Source: Bathyarchaeum sp965602795
GTDB taxonomy: Archaea; Thermoproteota; Bathyarchaeia; Bathyarchaeales; Bathyarchaeaceae
Direction of reading: 5' to 3'
Assembly (NCBI GenBank): GCA_965602795.1
Contig: CBFCZR010000050.1
Coordinates: 1 to 10,557, forward strand
Length of the DNA: 10,557 nt
Shown here: positions 5,298-10,557 of the stretch, piece by piece
Layout: each line of letters begins with the position of its first letter
Position numbering within the stretch: the first letter of the stretch is position 1
Made by a program: the position numbers and the translations under genes
The notes under the pieces: generated by a model
The model's database searches: none
What the model saw: the letters and a program-made list of their open reading frames with translations, nothing else
Told to the model about the DNA's origin: nothing

Positions 5298-7508
5298 TTA
5301 TTTTTCGTCGATGAATTTGTTGGCTTTAGGTATCTCTGGGGGCAATCCACGTCTTTTCCGTATCTCTGCTATGACGTCCATTGATAGGCTTTCAGGAACT
5401 TTTTCCCAGTGATCGAACTGTGTTTGCCAGAATGCGTGACCTGAAGTGGCTGATCTCATGTCAGCGGATAGACCGAAAGTCTCGGAAACCGGAAGGAATC
5501 CTTTGATGTTGGTTATCGGTCCCTTCTGTTCTGAAGCAGTTACTCTTCCTCTTTTACGGGTTATTAATCCAGTTACTTCGCCAACAAACTGGTGCGGAAC
5601 CGAAACCCCAATTTTGTAGATGGGTTCGATGAGAACTGGCTTAGCTGTAAGGAATGAACCCCAGAATGCCCTTTTCATTGCTGGCATAATCTGTGCGGGT
5701 CCACGGTGCACAGGGTCTTCGTGCAGCTTTGCATCTAGAAGCGTTACTTTGACTCCTCTTATTGGCTCATCGGAAAGGGGACCATTCTTGGCTGCCCACC
5801 TGAAACCTGAATTAACCGTCTCCTTCACTTCTCGGAGATATTGGATACCTTTAGTCATGTCCACCAAAATGTTTCTGTGTTCCTCTAGCGCCCACACGTT
5901 TTTAGCTTCTTGAGCTGACCAGCCTGCATCCTCACGCAAAGCGGTGGTGATCCGCTTGTTTCCCATTGCCTCAAACAGTGAGCCTTTCTCCATCAAATCA
6001 ACGACATTCTGGTCAAGAGGCTCCACCTGCACCCAGAATCTGCTGTGCTTGTTGGGGCTCTTCGCCATCGCTACTACACCTTTCGTAGATGCAGTTTCTC
6101 TGTAGACGACCAGTGGCTGAGACGTTATAAGCTCTAATCCTCCGCCGTATTCTTTGAGGAACTTGACGGCTATCTCAAGGTGGAGTTCGCCCATTCCGCT
6201 GAGAAGATACTCGCCAGTTTCTTTGTTGATTTTGGTAACCAAGTTTGGGTCGTCGATGGCTAAACGGTCCATTAATTCGATGAGGCGTGGCAGCTCTCTG
6301 GGATGTTTAGGTTCTATGGCGATGGTGATGACTGGCTCGGAAACGTATTGTATGTTTTCAAAGGGAACCATAGCGTCCTTATTTTTGACGTCTACAAGGG
6401 TTTCCCCTGCCCTAGCAAGGTCCAACCCCAGCACCGCAGAGATGTTTCCGGCGCCTATCTTGCCAACAACCTCTCTGTATGCGCCCATATACATGGAGAC
6501 CTGCTGAACGCGGTAATCCTTTTTGGCGCCCACCAGATAAATCCGATCTCCCTCATTTATGGTGCCCGAAAACAGGCGCCCAGTAGCAACTAATCCCGCG
6601 TGGGGGTCCATCTGGGCGGCTGTCAAACACATGACTGTGGGTCCGTTATCGTCGCATTCAATCATGGCTTTTCCGATCTTAGAGTCTATTTCACCTTTCC
6701 AAACTTTTGGAACACGATACTTCTGGGCGTCTACAGGGTTGGGGAGATTCTTGACTGCCATGTTCAGTATTGCAGTGTGAAGGGGAACATTTTCTGCAAG
6801 TTCTTCTTCCTGTCCATTGTTGTAGGCTTCTATTACATCACCGAATTTTATTCCCTTTTCTTGGGCTATGTCAAGCGTGAAGCCCCATTTGTGTAGGGCA
6901 GAGCCGAAGGCTACTGTTCCTTTAGATGGGTCAACCTTCCATTTTTGTTTGTGTTCTTTCTCTCCGTACAATGAAATGAGGTTGTTGAAGTCTCTGATTA
7001 TTCGCATAAGTTTTTCTTGCATTTGCTTTTCGTTTAGTTTGAGTTCTTTGATTAGACGGTCGACTTTGTTGATGAAAAGAACGGGTTTCACTCTTTCGTT
7101 AAGGGCTTGGCGGGTGACAGTTTCTGTTTGCACCATCACCTCTTCGACGGCGTCTACAACAACGACTGCTCCATCGATTGCTCTGAGGGCACGTGTCACT
7201 TTGCCTGTGAAGTCTACGTGTCCAGGCGTGTCTATGAGGTTGACGACGTGTGATTTGCCGTCAAGGACGTGGAGGAGGGAAATGTTTGCTGTTTTGATTG
7301 TGATTCCTCGTTTCTGTTCCTCCTCAAGATAATCTAATGCTCTTGCTTCTCCTGCGATTTTAGGTGACAGGAGACCTGCTTCGGCTAGCAGGGAGTCGGA
7401 CATTGTTGTTTTGCCGTGGTCTATGTGGGCAATTATGCCGATGTCCCTGATGTCCTCTTTGTTGCTCATGAGCTTTGTGATGTCTTTTATCTGTCTAAAT
7501 TTGGGCAC
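5298..7508 (-). CDS. fusA: Translation elongation factor 2 (aEF-2)
   Basis: This 736-aa GTPase moves tRNAs and mRNA through the ribosome after peptide bond formation. The G domain shows G1 AHIDHGKT (27-34), G2 RGIT (67-70), G3 DTPGH (93-97), G4 NKVD (147-150) and G5 GSAL (202-205). Domain II follows from about 280, with MDPHAGLVATGRLFSG. Domain III has GMGELHLEI (438-446). Domain IV contains HEDPVHRGPAQ, in which His601 is the residue converted to diphthamide in archaea and eukaryotes. Domain V holds SATSGHAFWQTQFDHW near 686-701. Length and C-terminus (GLPPEIPKAN) are normal for archaeal EF-2. The start is GTG at 7508: the 13 residues before the internal Met14 match the usual archaeal N-terminal extension, and AGGAG (7520-7524) lies 11 nt upstream. 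I see nothing degenerate, so this should be the functional copy rather than the diverged EF-2 paralogue some archaea carry. Confidence 0.97.
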   Translation of the reverse strand: MPKFRQIKDITKLMSNKEDIRDIGIIAHIDHGKTTMSDSLLAEAGLLSPKIAGEARALDYLEEEQKRGITIKTANISLLHVLDGKSHVVNLIDTPGHVDFTGKVTRALRAIDGAVVVVDAVEEVMVQTETVTRQALNERVKPVLFINKVDRLIKELKLNEKQMQEKLMRIIRDFNNLISLYGEKEHKQKWKVDPSKGTVAFGSALHKWGFTLDIAQEKGIKFGDVIEAYNNGQEEELAENVPLHTAILNMAVKNLPNPVDAQKYRVPKVWKGEIDSKIGKAMIECDDNGPTVMCLTAAQMDPHAGLVATGRLFSGTINEGDRIYLVGAKKDYRVQQVSMYMGAYREVVGKIGAGNISAVLGLDLARAGETLVDVKNKDAMVPFENIQYVSEPVITIAIEPKHPRELPRLIELMDRLAIDDPNLVTKINKETGEYLLSGMGELHLEIAVKFLKEYGGGLELITSQPLVVYRETASTKGVVAMAKSPNKHSRFWVQVEPLDQNVVDLMEKGSLFEAMGNKRITTALREDAGWSAQEAKNVWALEEHRNILVDMTKGIQYLREVKETVNSGFRWAAKNGPLSDEPIRGVKVTLLDAKLHEDPVHRGPAQIMPAMKRAFWGSFLTAKPVLIEPIYKIGVSVPHQFVGEVTGLITRKRGRVTASEQKGPITNIKGFLPVSETFGLSADMRSATSGHAFWQTQFDHWEKVPESLSMDVIAEIRKRRGLPPEIPKANKFIDEK

Positions 7509-7532
7509 CTTGTAATATTCTCCTAATTGCTA

Positions 7533-7661
7533 ATGGACAGCAAGCTAGAAGAAAAGCTAACCTATAAGCGTTATCGTAGAGTAAGATTAATCGAAGCAGA
7601 CGACAAGGAAACTGCCCTTATTTCTTGCATTCATAAGAACCGTAAACATATATTTAACTAA
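7533..7661 (+). CDS. Possible 42-aa small protein (doubtful)
   Basis: An uninterrupted ATG-to-TAA frame encodes 42 residues rich in Lys, Arg and Glu (begins MDSKLEEKLTYKRY, ends HKNRKHIFN). I recognise no family. It starts 25 bp from the EF-2 start on the opposite strand, so it overlaps the EF-2 leader and promoter, and it has no ribosome binding site. A TATA-like CTTTTATCT at about 7483-7491, inside EF-2, could give a short leader. A chance frame is at least as likely as a gene. Confidence 0.15.
   Translation: MDSKLEEKLTYKRYRRVRLIEADDKETALISCIHKNRKHIFN
7561..7568 (-). promoter_or_regulatory. TATA box candidate for EF-2
   Basis: The minus strand reads CTTATAGG, which would start transcription near 7538 with a leader of about 30 nt. 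A stronger-looking AT element at 7645-7658 (AACATATATTTAAC) works on either strand. It could instead drive EF-2 with a leader of over 100 nt, or the beta-helix gene on the plus strand. Confidence 0.35.
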
Positions 7662-7667
7662 ACCAAA

Positions 7668-7678
7668 AGGTTATAGAG
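7668..7678 (+). promoter_or_regulatory. TATA box candidate for the beta-helix gene
   Basis: AGGTTATAGAG resembles a box A. Its predicted start site near 7699 falls within the tandem dyads. The alternative AACATATATTTAAC (7645-7658) predicts a start near 7680, just before them. Either way the dyads overlap or closely follow the start site. Confidence 0.35.
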
Positions 7679-7685
7679 CTTAACA

Positions 7686-7726
7686 GGTCAATTTTTCTTG
7701 ACTAACTTTGGTCAAGTTTTCTTGAC
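7686..7726. repeat. Two tandem 17-bp dyads, candidate operator or leader element
   Basis: GGTCAATTTTTCTTGAC (7686-7702) and GGTCAAGTTTTCTTGAC (7710-7726) differ at one base and start 24 bp apart. Each is itself a dyad: GTCAA with TTGAC in the first, and GTCAAG-TTTT-CTTGAC (6-4-6) in the second. A half-site GGTCAA follows at 7742-7747. The second copy is followed by AAAAACC and a T6 run (7733-7738), so in RNA it would resemble a hairpin plus U-tract. Both a tandem operator for a dimeric regulator and a leader attenuator fit. The downstream beta-helix gene is the obvious target. Confidence 0.65.
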
Positions 7727-7770
7727 AAAAACCTTTTTTGTGGTCAATTAGCTGAATGTAAGTGGTGCCC

Positions 7771-8850
7771 ATGATAGGGGAAACAAGGGCAACGCTGCTA
7801 CTGCTGATGATTCTCTGTGTTACACTAGTTACTTTCCCACAAATCGAGATGGTAAAGGCAGGGAGCACAATTTACATTAGAGCAGATGGTTCAGTTGATG
7901 GAACAGACAGAATCCAAAGAGATGGAGATACTTACACGTTAATATCTGATATTAGTGGCTCAATTGTTGTGGAAAGAGATAATGTTGTTTTGAATGGAGC
8001 AGATTGCAGACTTCATGGAGATGGAAACGAAAACGGAATAACTCTTAGCAACATAAATAATATTACTGTAAGAAATTTTGAGTTATCCAATTTCAATATT
8101 GGTATTGTGGTTATGGGTTCAGATAACAATAAAATTTTGCTAAACATCATCACGGATAACTTTCGTGGTCTCGACTTGACCGCTTCAGAGGACAACACCA
8201 TTTCTGAAAATTATATAGCATATAACACCGATGGTGTCGCTCTTGAAAATGTGAATAACAGCATCGTTGAAAACACAATAACCGAAAACAGCAACATTGG
8301 AATCTTTCTTTATGGTGCTGGATACAACAATATTATCGGAAATTATGTAGAGAATTGTGGAACGGGGATAAAACTGGTAGAATCTTTTAACAACACAATT
8401 TTCCAAAACAAAATAGTTGGAAATGGAGAAGGAATTAGTTTTGGTAGTGGAGGAGAATACAGCACTGTACATTATAATTTGATAGCAGACAACGCTTATG
8501 CTTTTGCTTTTTTGGCATCTTCACATAATACTATCTTCGGAAATAATCTAATTAACAACACTAACCAAGTGAATGCTTGGATTTCATCAAATAACTGGAA
8601 TTATGATTCAATAGGCAATTATTGGAGCAACTACAACGGAACCGATAGTGACGGCGACGGCAAAGGTGACACACCCTATATGATTAGCACTTCTCCTGAA
8701 GATTATGGAGATGCTGACAACTATCCACTAATGGAACCAGTTGACGATACTTTGATTCCCGAGTTTCCCTCATGGATAATTCTGCCCTTGTTCTTAGTGG
8801 CTACGATGTCTGCAATAATCGTCAAAAAGAGGCTACTTCATCCACGTTAA
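7771..8850 (+). CDS. Secreted parallel beta-helix (NosD/PbH1-like) protein with IPEFP C-terminal anchor
   Basis: This is a 359-aa predicted surface protein. It has an N-terminal signal peptide (hydrophobic core about 8-25, likely cleaved after VKA near residue 30). The body is a right-handed parallel beta-helix of about eight 22-24-residue rungs, each opening with an N-N-x-I/V pattern (for example NNITVRN, NNKILLN, DNTISEN, NNIIGNY, NNTIFQN). The terminal GNYWSNYNGTDSDGDGKGDTPY (about 282-303) is the NosD-type end, with a DxDGDG calcium-binding-like loop. The C-terminus is IPEFPSW, a membrane helix, then KKRLLHPR, which anchors it outside the cell. No copper-pathway neighbours are present, so a NosD role in nitrous oxide reduction is not supported; carbohydrate binding or adhesion is a guess. 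Many N-x-S/T sites suggest glycosylation. The start is ATG 7771 (GGTG three bases upstream); GTG 7762 or 7765 would add up to three residues. The coding sequence looks more AT-rich than EF-2, largely because it is rich in Asn and Ile. Confidence 0.85.
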   Translation: MIGETRATLLLLMILCVTLVTFPQIEMVKAGSTIYIRADGSVDGTDRIQRDGDTYTLISDISGSIVVERDNVVLNGADCRLHGDGNENGITLSNINNITVRNFELSNFNIGIVVMGSDNNKILLNIITDNFRGLDLTASEDNTISENYIAYNTDGVALENVNNSIVENTITENSNIGIFLYGAGYNNIIGNYVENCGTGIKLVESFNNTIFQNKIVGNGEGISFGSGGEYSTVHYNLIADNAYAFAFLASSHNTIFGNNLINNTNQVNAWISSNNWNYDSIGNYWSNYNGTDSDGDGKGDTPYMISTSPEDYGDADNYPLMEPVDDTLIPEFPSWIILPLFLVATMSAIIVKKRLLHPR

Positions 8851-9218
8851 TAAGAAACTTGAGTTTTGTCCAGCTAACCTATTAACCTTACCCTAATGTG
8901 AATTACAGAAAAAGAAAGCAAATCAATCTTTGGCGCCTAATTGGTTAATCAAGTTGTGCAATTTTAGCAAGTCCATGAACCTCTACTGCCACTCTGTTTA
9001 AGTTTGTTTTTCAGAAAGAAGCGGGTTTCCAACAACATTTTAGCATGTTTGTGTGAACTGTTTGCGGCGTTTTGGGGCTGTGCTGCTGATTTCCAGAAAA
9101 AAGTTAGTTTTCAATATAGAACTGCTATTAGGAGCCTAATAGACACCATCCGCGTGACCAATCATTCGCCGAAGTTCACACTTCCTTGCATACACAGAAA
9201 AGCGGTCTTTAAACAATA
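8851..9218. other. Gene-free stretch of about 370 bp
   Basis: I see no credible gene here on either strand. It holds the end of the beta-helix transcript (only a weak TTTT at about 8864), an 18-bp palindrome at 9125-9142 and two of the three GTTCACAC octamers. It ends at the tRNA-Leu 3' end. The plus-strand frame running through the tRNA is an artefact. Confidence 0.6.
9125..9142. repeat. 18-bp palindrome with 8-bp perfect arms
   Basis: CTATTAGG-AG-CCTAATAG is a perfect inverted repeat with a two-base centre, in non-coding DNA about 77 bp beyond the tRNA-Leu 3' end. No T-run follows on either strand, so a terminator is unlikely. An operator or a recombination remnant is possible. Confidence 0.5.
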
Positions 9219-9306
9219 TGGTGCGGGGGGTGGGATTCGAACCCACGAACCCCTACGGGACAGGGTCCTAAGCCCTGCGCCTTTGACCTGGCTCGGCGAC
9301 CCCCGC
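9219..9306 (-). tRNA. tRNA-Leu (anticodon UAG), 3' CCA encoded
   Basis: The minus strand folds as a type II tRNA. The acceptor GCGGGGG pairs fully with CCCCCGC, and the discriminator is A (9222) followed by encoded CCA (9219-9221). The anticodon stem CAGGG/CCCTG encloses loop CTTAGGA, giving anticodon UAG (plus strand 9268-9270), which reads CUA and other CUN codons. A long variable arm typical of Leu follows. The T arm is GTGGG-TTCGAAT-CCCAC. No intron is present. All stems are intact, so it should be functional. Confidence 0.97.
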
Positions 9307-9344
9307 CTTACACCAATGTAGAGCCAAATCTAAATTAAACATTT

Positions 9345-9354
9345 CTTTATAATT
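9345..9354 (-). promoter_or_regulatory. TATA box candidate for tRNA-Leu
   Basis: The minus strand reads AATTATAAAG, centred about 44 bp upstream of the tRNA 5' end. This predicts a start near 9323 and a 5' leader of about 17 nt. Confidence 0.45.
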
Positions 9355-9467
9355 AGTGGCTTTTAGTTGTTCACACATGGGAGTGAGGAAATGGGTTTGG
9401 CTCTGGACTGTTTTGTTAAAGCGGGTTATAATCATTGGTCGTAACTTTGGCGAAATACACAATAAAA

Positions 9468-9477
9468 CTTATATATG
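9468..9477 (+). promoter_or_regulatory. TATA box of the 9507 gene; leaderless or near-leaderless transcript
   Basis: CTTATATATG is a strong box A. A start site about 26 nt on (near 9499) leaves only about 8 nt before the ATG at 9507. No ribosome binding site is present, which fits leaderless translation as is common in archaea. A small CGTG-AGATA-CACG dyad (9482-9494) lies between them. Confidence 0.6.
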
Positions 9478-9506
9478 AAAACGTGAGATACACGATATGA
9501 TTAGAC

Positions 9507-10280
9507 ATGAAACAAAAAACCGTTTTACTGAATTGTTTTTTAGCGCTTATGTTATCTACAATGGTTGTAACCGCAGCAGCTCAAGAGAGAACAGTTGGCG
9601 TTAATGAGGACAGTTGGTTCACCTACGAAATCGAAGTTAACTGGAACTCCAACGACCCAGACGCAGTTTTTCCTCCTATGGCATATGAAGATATGGAAAT
9701 TATAAACGCGACAGAGTGGGCGAAAATGACGGTTACCGGTGTTTCCGGCACAAACGTATCGGTTCAGTTTTTGACTCATTACGAAAATGGAACTGAGGAA
9801 ATTGAGGATGGTTACATAGACGTAGATACTGGAGACGGAGTGAACGCGACTCTTACGGTTATCGCAGCCAATCTTGACGCAAATGATAGCATTTACACTT
9901 CTGGCGACTATTCTGCGTTTACAATAAATGAGACAGTAATCAGAACGTACCCAGATGGCGTGCGAAACCTAAATCACATAAACATGACCTACGAGCAGTC
10001 ATGGACAATCGAAGAAACTGACTACTATATCTCGCAATCAACGAACCTCTACTGGGACAAAGGAACTGGAGTTATTGTTGAAAACTCGTTGGAAGTTTAT
10101 AATCAAACAGGAGAGTACGTGACAACATGGTCAGTTGTGTCAAGACTTGCAGACTCAAGCGTTTGGACAATACCAGAGTTCCCAGCGTACTCGTCGATGG
10201 TAATCATAGGCATCATAGCCACAGTTACCGCAATCGCAATCGAACAGCGGTTAACCAAAAAACAGCCCCGTCAAGAGTAA
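9507..10280 (+). CDS. Secreted, membrane-anchored protein of unknown function with IPEFP C-terminus
   Basis: This 257-aa protein has a signal peptide (hydrophobic about 6-22, likely cleaved after TAAA at residue 25). An extracytoplasmic domain of about 190 residues reads as mostly beta strands and opens with VGVNEDSWFTYEIEVNWNSN. After that come WTIPEFP (220-226), a membrane helix (about 229-246) and a basic tail QRLTKKQPRQE. Eight N-x-S/T sites (Asn 67, 83, 94, 113, 126, 141, 159, 199) suggest dense N-glycosylation outside the cell. I do not recognise a Pfam-type domain; the opening resembles secreted proteins I associate with Bathyarchaeia, all unassigned. The same IPEFP-helix-basic ending occurs on the beta-helix protein at 7771-8850, so both probably reach the surface by the same route. 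Codon and base use look like the neighbouring genes. It lies between tRNA-Leu and tRNA-Thr, with its own promoter and terminator, so it is probably monocistronic. Confidence 0.85.
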   Translation: MKQKTVLLNCFLALMLSTMVVTAAAQERTVGVNEDSWFTYEIEVNWNSNDPDAVFPPMAYEDMEIINATEWAKMTVTGVSGTNVSVQFLTHYENGTEEIEDGYIDVDTGDGVNATLTVIAANLDANDSIYTSGDYSAFTINETVIRTYPDGVRNLNHINMTYEQSWTIEETDYYISQSTNLYWDKGTGVIVENSLEVYNQTGEYVTTWSVVSRLADSSVWTIPEFPAYSSMVIIGIIATVTAIAIEQRLTKKQPRQE

Positions 10281-10283
10281 TTA

Positions 10284-10304
10284 GGACAAGTCGTCCTCTT
10301 TTTT
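10284..10304 (+). terminator. Hairpin and T-run terminator after the 9507 gene
   Basis: GGAC (10284-10287) pairs with GTCC (10293-10296) across AAGTC. It is followed by TC and then a T6 run at 10299-10304; a further T5 lies at 10311-10315. The stem is short, so the T-run probably does most of the work, as usual in archaea. Confidence 0.6.
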
Positions 10305-10344
10305 GTCAACTTTTTCTCCAAAAACAGCCAGTGGACTAGAAAAC

Positions 10345-10354
10345 CTTAATTTAA
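10345..10354 (+). promoter_or_regulatory. TATA box candidate for tRNA-Thr
   Basis: CTTAATTTAA is centred about 40 bp upstream of the tRNA 5' end, predicting a start near 10375 and a leader of about 15 nt. Confidence 0.45.
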
Positions 10355-10389
10355 CAGTTCTTCAACAAACATAGCCGAAATAGACTCAA

Positions 10390-10466
10390 GCCTCGGTGGC
10401 CTAGCCTGGTTGGGCATCGCCTTGGTAAGGCGGAGGTCGCGGGTTCAAACCCCGCCCGAGGCTCCA
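10390..10466 (+). tRNA. tRNA-Thr (anticodon GGU), 3' CCA encoded
   Basis: The acceptor GCCTCGG pairs fully with CCGAGGC, and the discriminator is T (10463), as in archaeal tRNA-Thr, followed by encoded CCA (10464-10466). The anticodon stem TCGCC/GGCGG encloses loop TTGGTAA, giving anticodon GGU (10424-10426), which reads ACC and ACU. The T arm is GCGGG-TTCAAAC-CCCGC. There is no intron, and all stems are intact. Confidence 0.97.
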
Positions 10467-10471
10467 CAGAA

Positions 10472-10480
10472 TTTTCTTTT
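10472..10480 (+). terminator. T-rich terminator after tRNA-Thr
   Basis: TTTTCTTTT begins 6 nt after the encoded CCA, a typical archaeal tRNA terminator. The rest of the window to 10557 shows no gene. Confidence 0.5.
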
Positions 10481-10557
10481 GCGAAAGAACATTCATTAAG
10501 AAAGGCGGGTTTTGGGGTTAGTTTCTGTTTTAAAGCGTTTTCGCAGACTTTAGAAAT

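Larger units (their letters stand above)
9051..9376. repeat. Three copies of the octamer GTTCACAC around tRNA-Leu
   Basis: Copies lie at 9051-9058 (minus strand), 9174-9181 (plus) and 9369-9376 (plus). The first two extend to AGTTCACAC and form a 9-bp inverted repeat 113 bp apart. The first and third share GTTCACACA. No function is known. Confidence 0.3.

Noticed and set aside
6868..7332. 154-codon plus-strand frame opposite the EF-2 G domain
   Set aside because: It is antisense to highly conserved GTPase motifs and is explained by codon bias in EF-2.
7710..7738. Simple intrinsic terminator reading the second 17-bp dyad as a hairpin plus T-run
   Set aside because: It was not called as a terminator because no plus-strand gene with good support ends upstream, and the near-identical tandem copy is better explained by regulation. 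An attenuator remains possible.
7686..7747. CRISPR-like repeat
   Set aside because: There are only two full copies, of 17 bp, with a 7-bp gap and no spacer-sized unit or cas gene.
7771..8850. NosD role in nitrous oxide reductase maturation
   Set aside because: The beta-helix and the DGDG-type end resemble NosD, but there is no nosZ, nosF, nosY or copper-binding motif nearby. The protein is membrane-anchored by an IPEFP tail, so only the fold is claimed.
9004..9321. Plus-strand open frame of 105 codons containing GGGIRTHEPLRD
   Set aside because: The GGIRTHEPL string is the well-known false translation of the complement of a tRNA gene. The frame covers tRNA-Leu on the other strand and has no family match or ribosome binding site.
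9268..9462. Minus-strand open frame of 64 codons ending AGVAEPGQRRRA
   Set aside because: It runs into the 5' half of tRNA-Leu and is another tRNA-derived artefact.
9377..9478. 33-codon plus-strand frame starting MGVRKWVWLW
   Set aside because: It overlaps the promoter of the 9507 gene, ends inside its TATA box and has no ribosome binding site. I see no support beyond the open frame.

Overview
The window looks like ordinary archaeal chromosome, most likely from an uncultured Thermoproteota lineage such as Bathyarchaeia. The archaeal assignment rests on an archaeal/eukaryotic-type EF-2 (736 aa, with the diphthamide histidine), a protein resembling the archaeal family DUF1512, archaeal TATA boxes upstream of most genes, GGTGA-type ribosome binding sites, and tRNA-Leu and tRNA-Thr genes with archaeal features. 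The Bathyarchaeia assignment is an inference: two predicted surface proteins end in IPEFP, a membrane segment and a basic tail, a pattern I associate with that group. There is no CRISPR array, transposase, phage gene or toxin-antitoxin pair.

Layout. Positions 16-2705, minus strand: a PadR-family repressor (2136-2705), then a DUF1512-like membrane-anchored protein (998-2086, TTG start), then a radical SAM protein of the spore photoproduct lyase-like family (16-894) with its own probable promoter. Positions 2868-5131, plus strand and divergent from padR: a two-gene ABC-2 exporter, ATPase then six-helix permease, with the ATPase stop codon lying inside the permease ribosome binding site. The 162-bp divergent region holds back-to-back TATA boxes with a perfect 7-7-7 inverted repeat between them. 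Positions 5298-7508, minus strand: EF-2, convergent with the exporter. Positions 7509-7770: a regulatory stretch with two nearly identical 17-bp dyads in tandem ahead of a secreted parallel beta-helix protein (7771-8850). Then come a gene-free stretch with an 18-bp palindrome, tRNA-Leu(UAG) on the minus strand, a second secreted, heavily sequon-bearing anchored protein (9507-10280), and tRNA-Thr(GGU).

How the genes work together. The PadR/ABC-2 pair reads as a ligand-responsive repressor controlling a drug or lipid exporter. EF-2 and the tRNAs are core translation genes. The two surface proteins share a C-terminal anchoring or sorting signature and flank tRNA-Leu. I do not see a convincing new multi-gene system. 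The items most worth checking are the tandem dyads at 7686-7726, the shared IPEFP C-terminus, the PadR operator candidate, and the unexplained palindrome and octamer cluster around tRNA-Leu.
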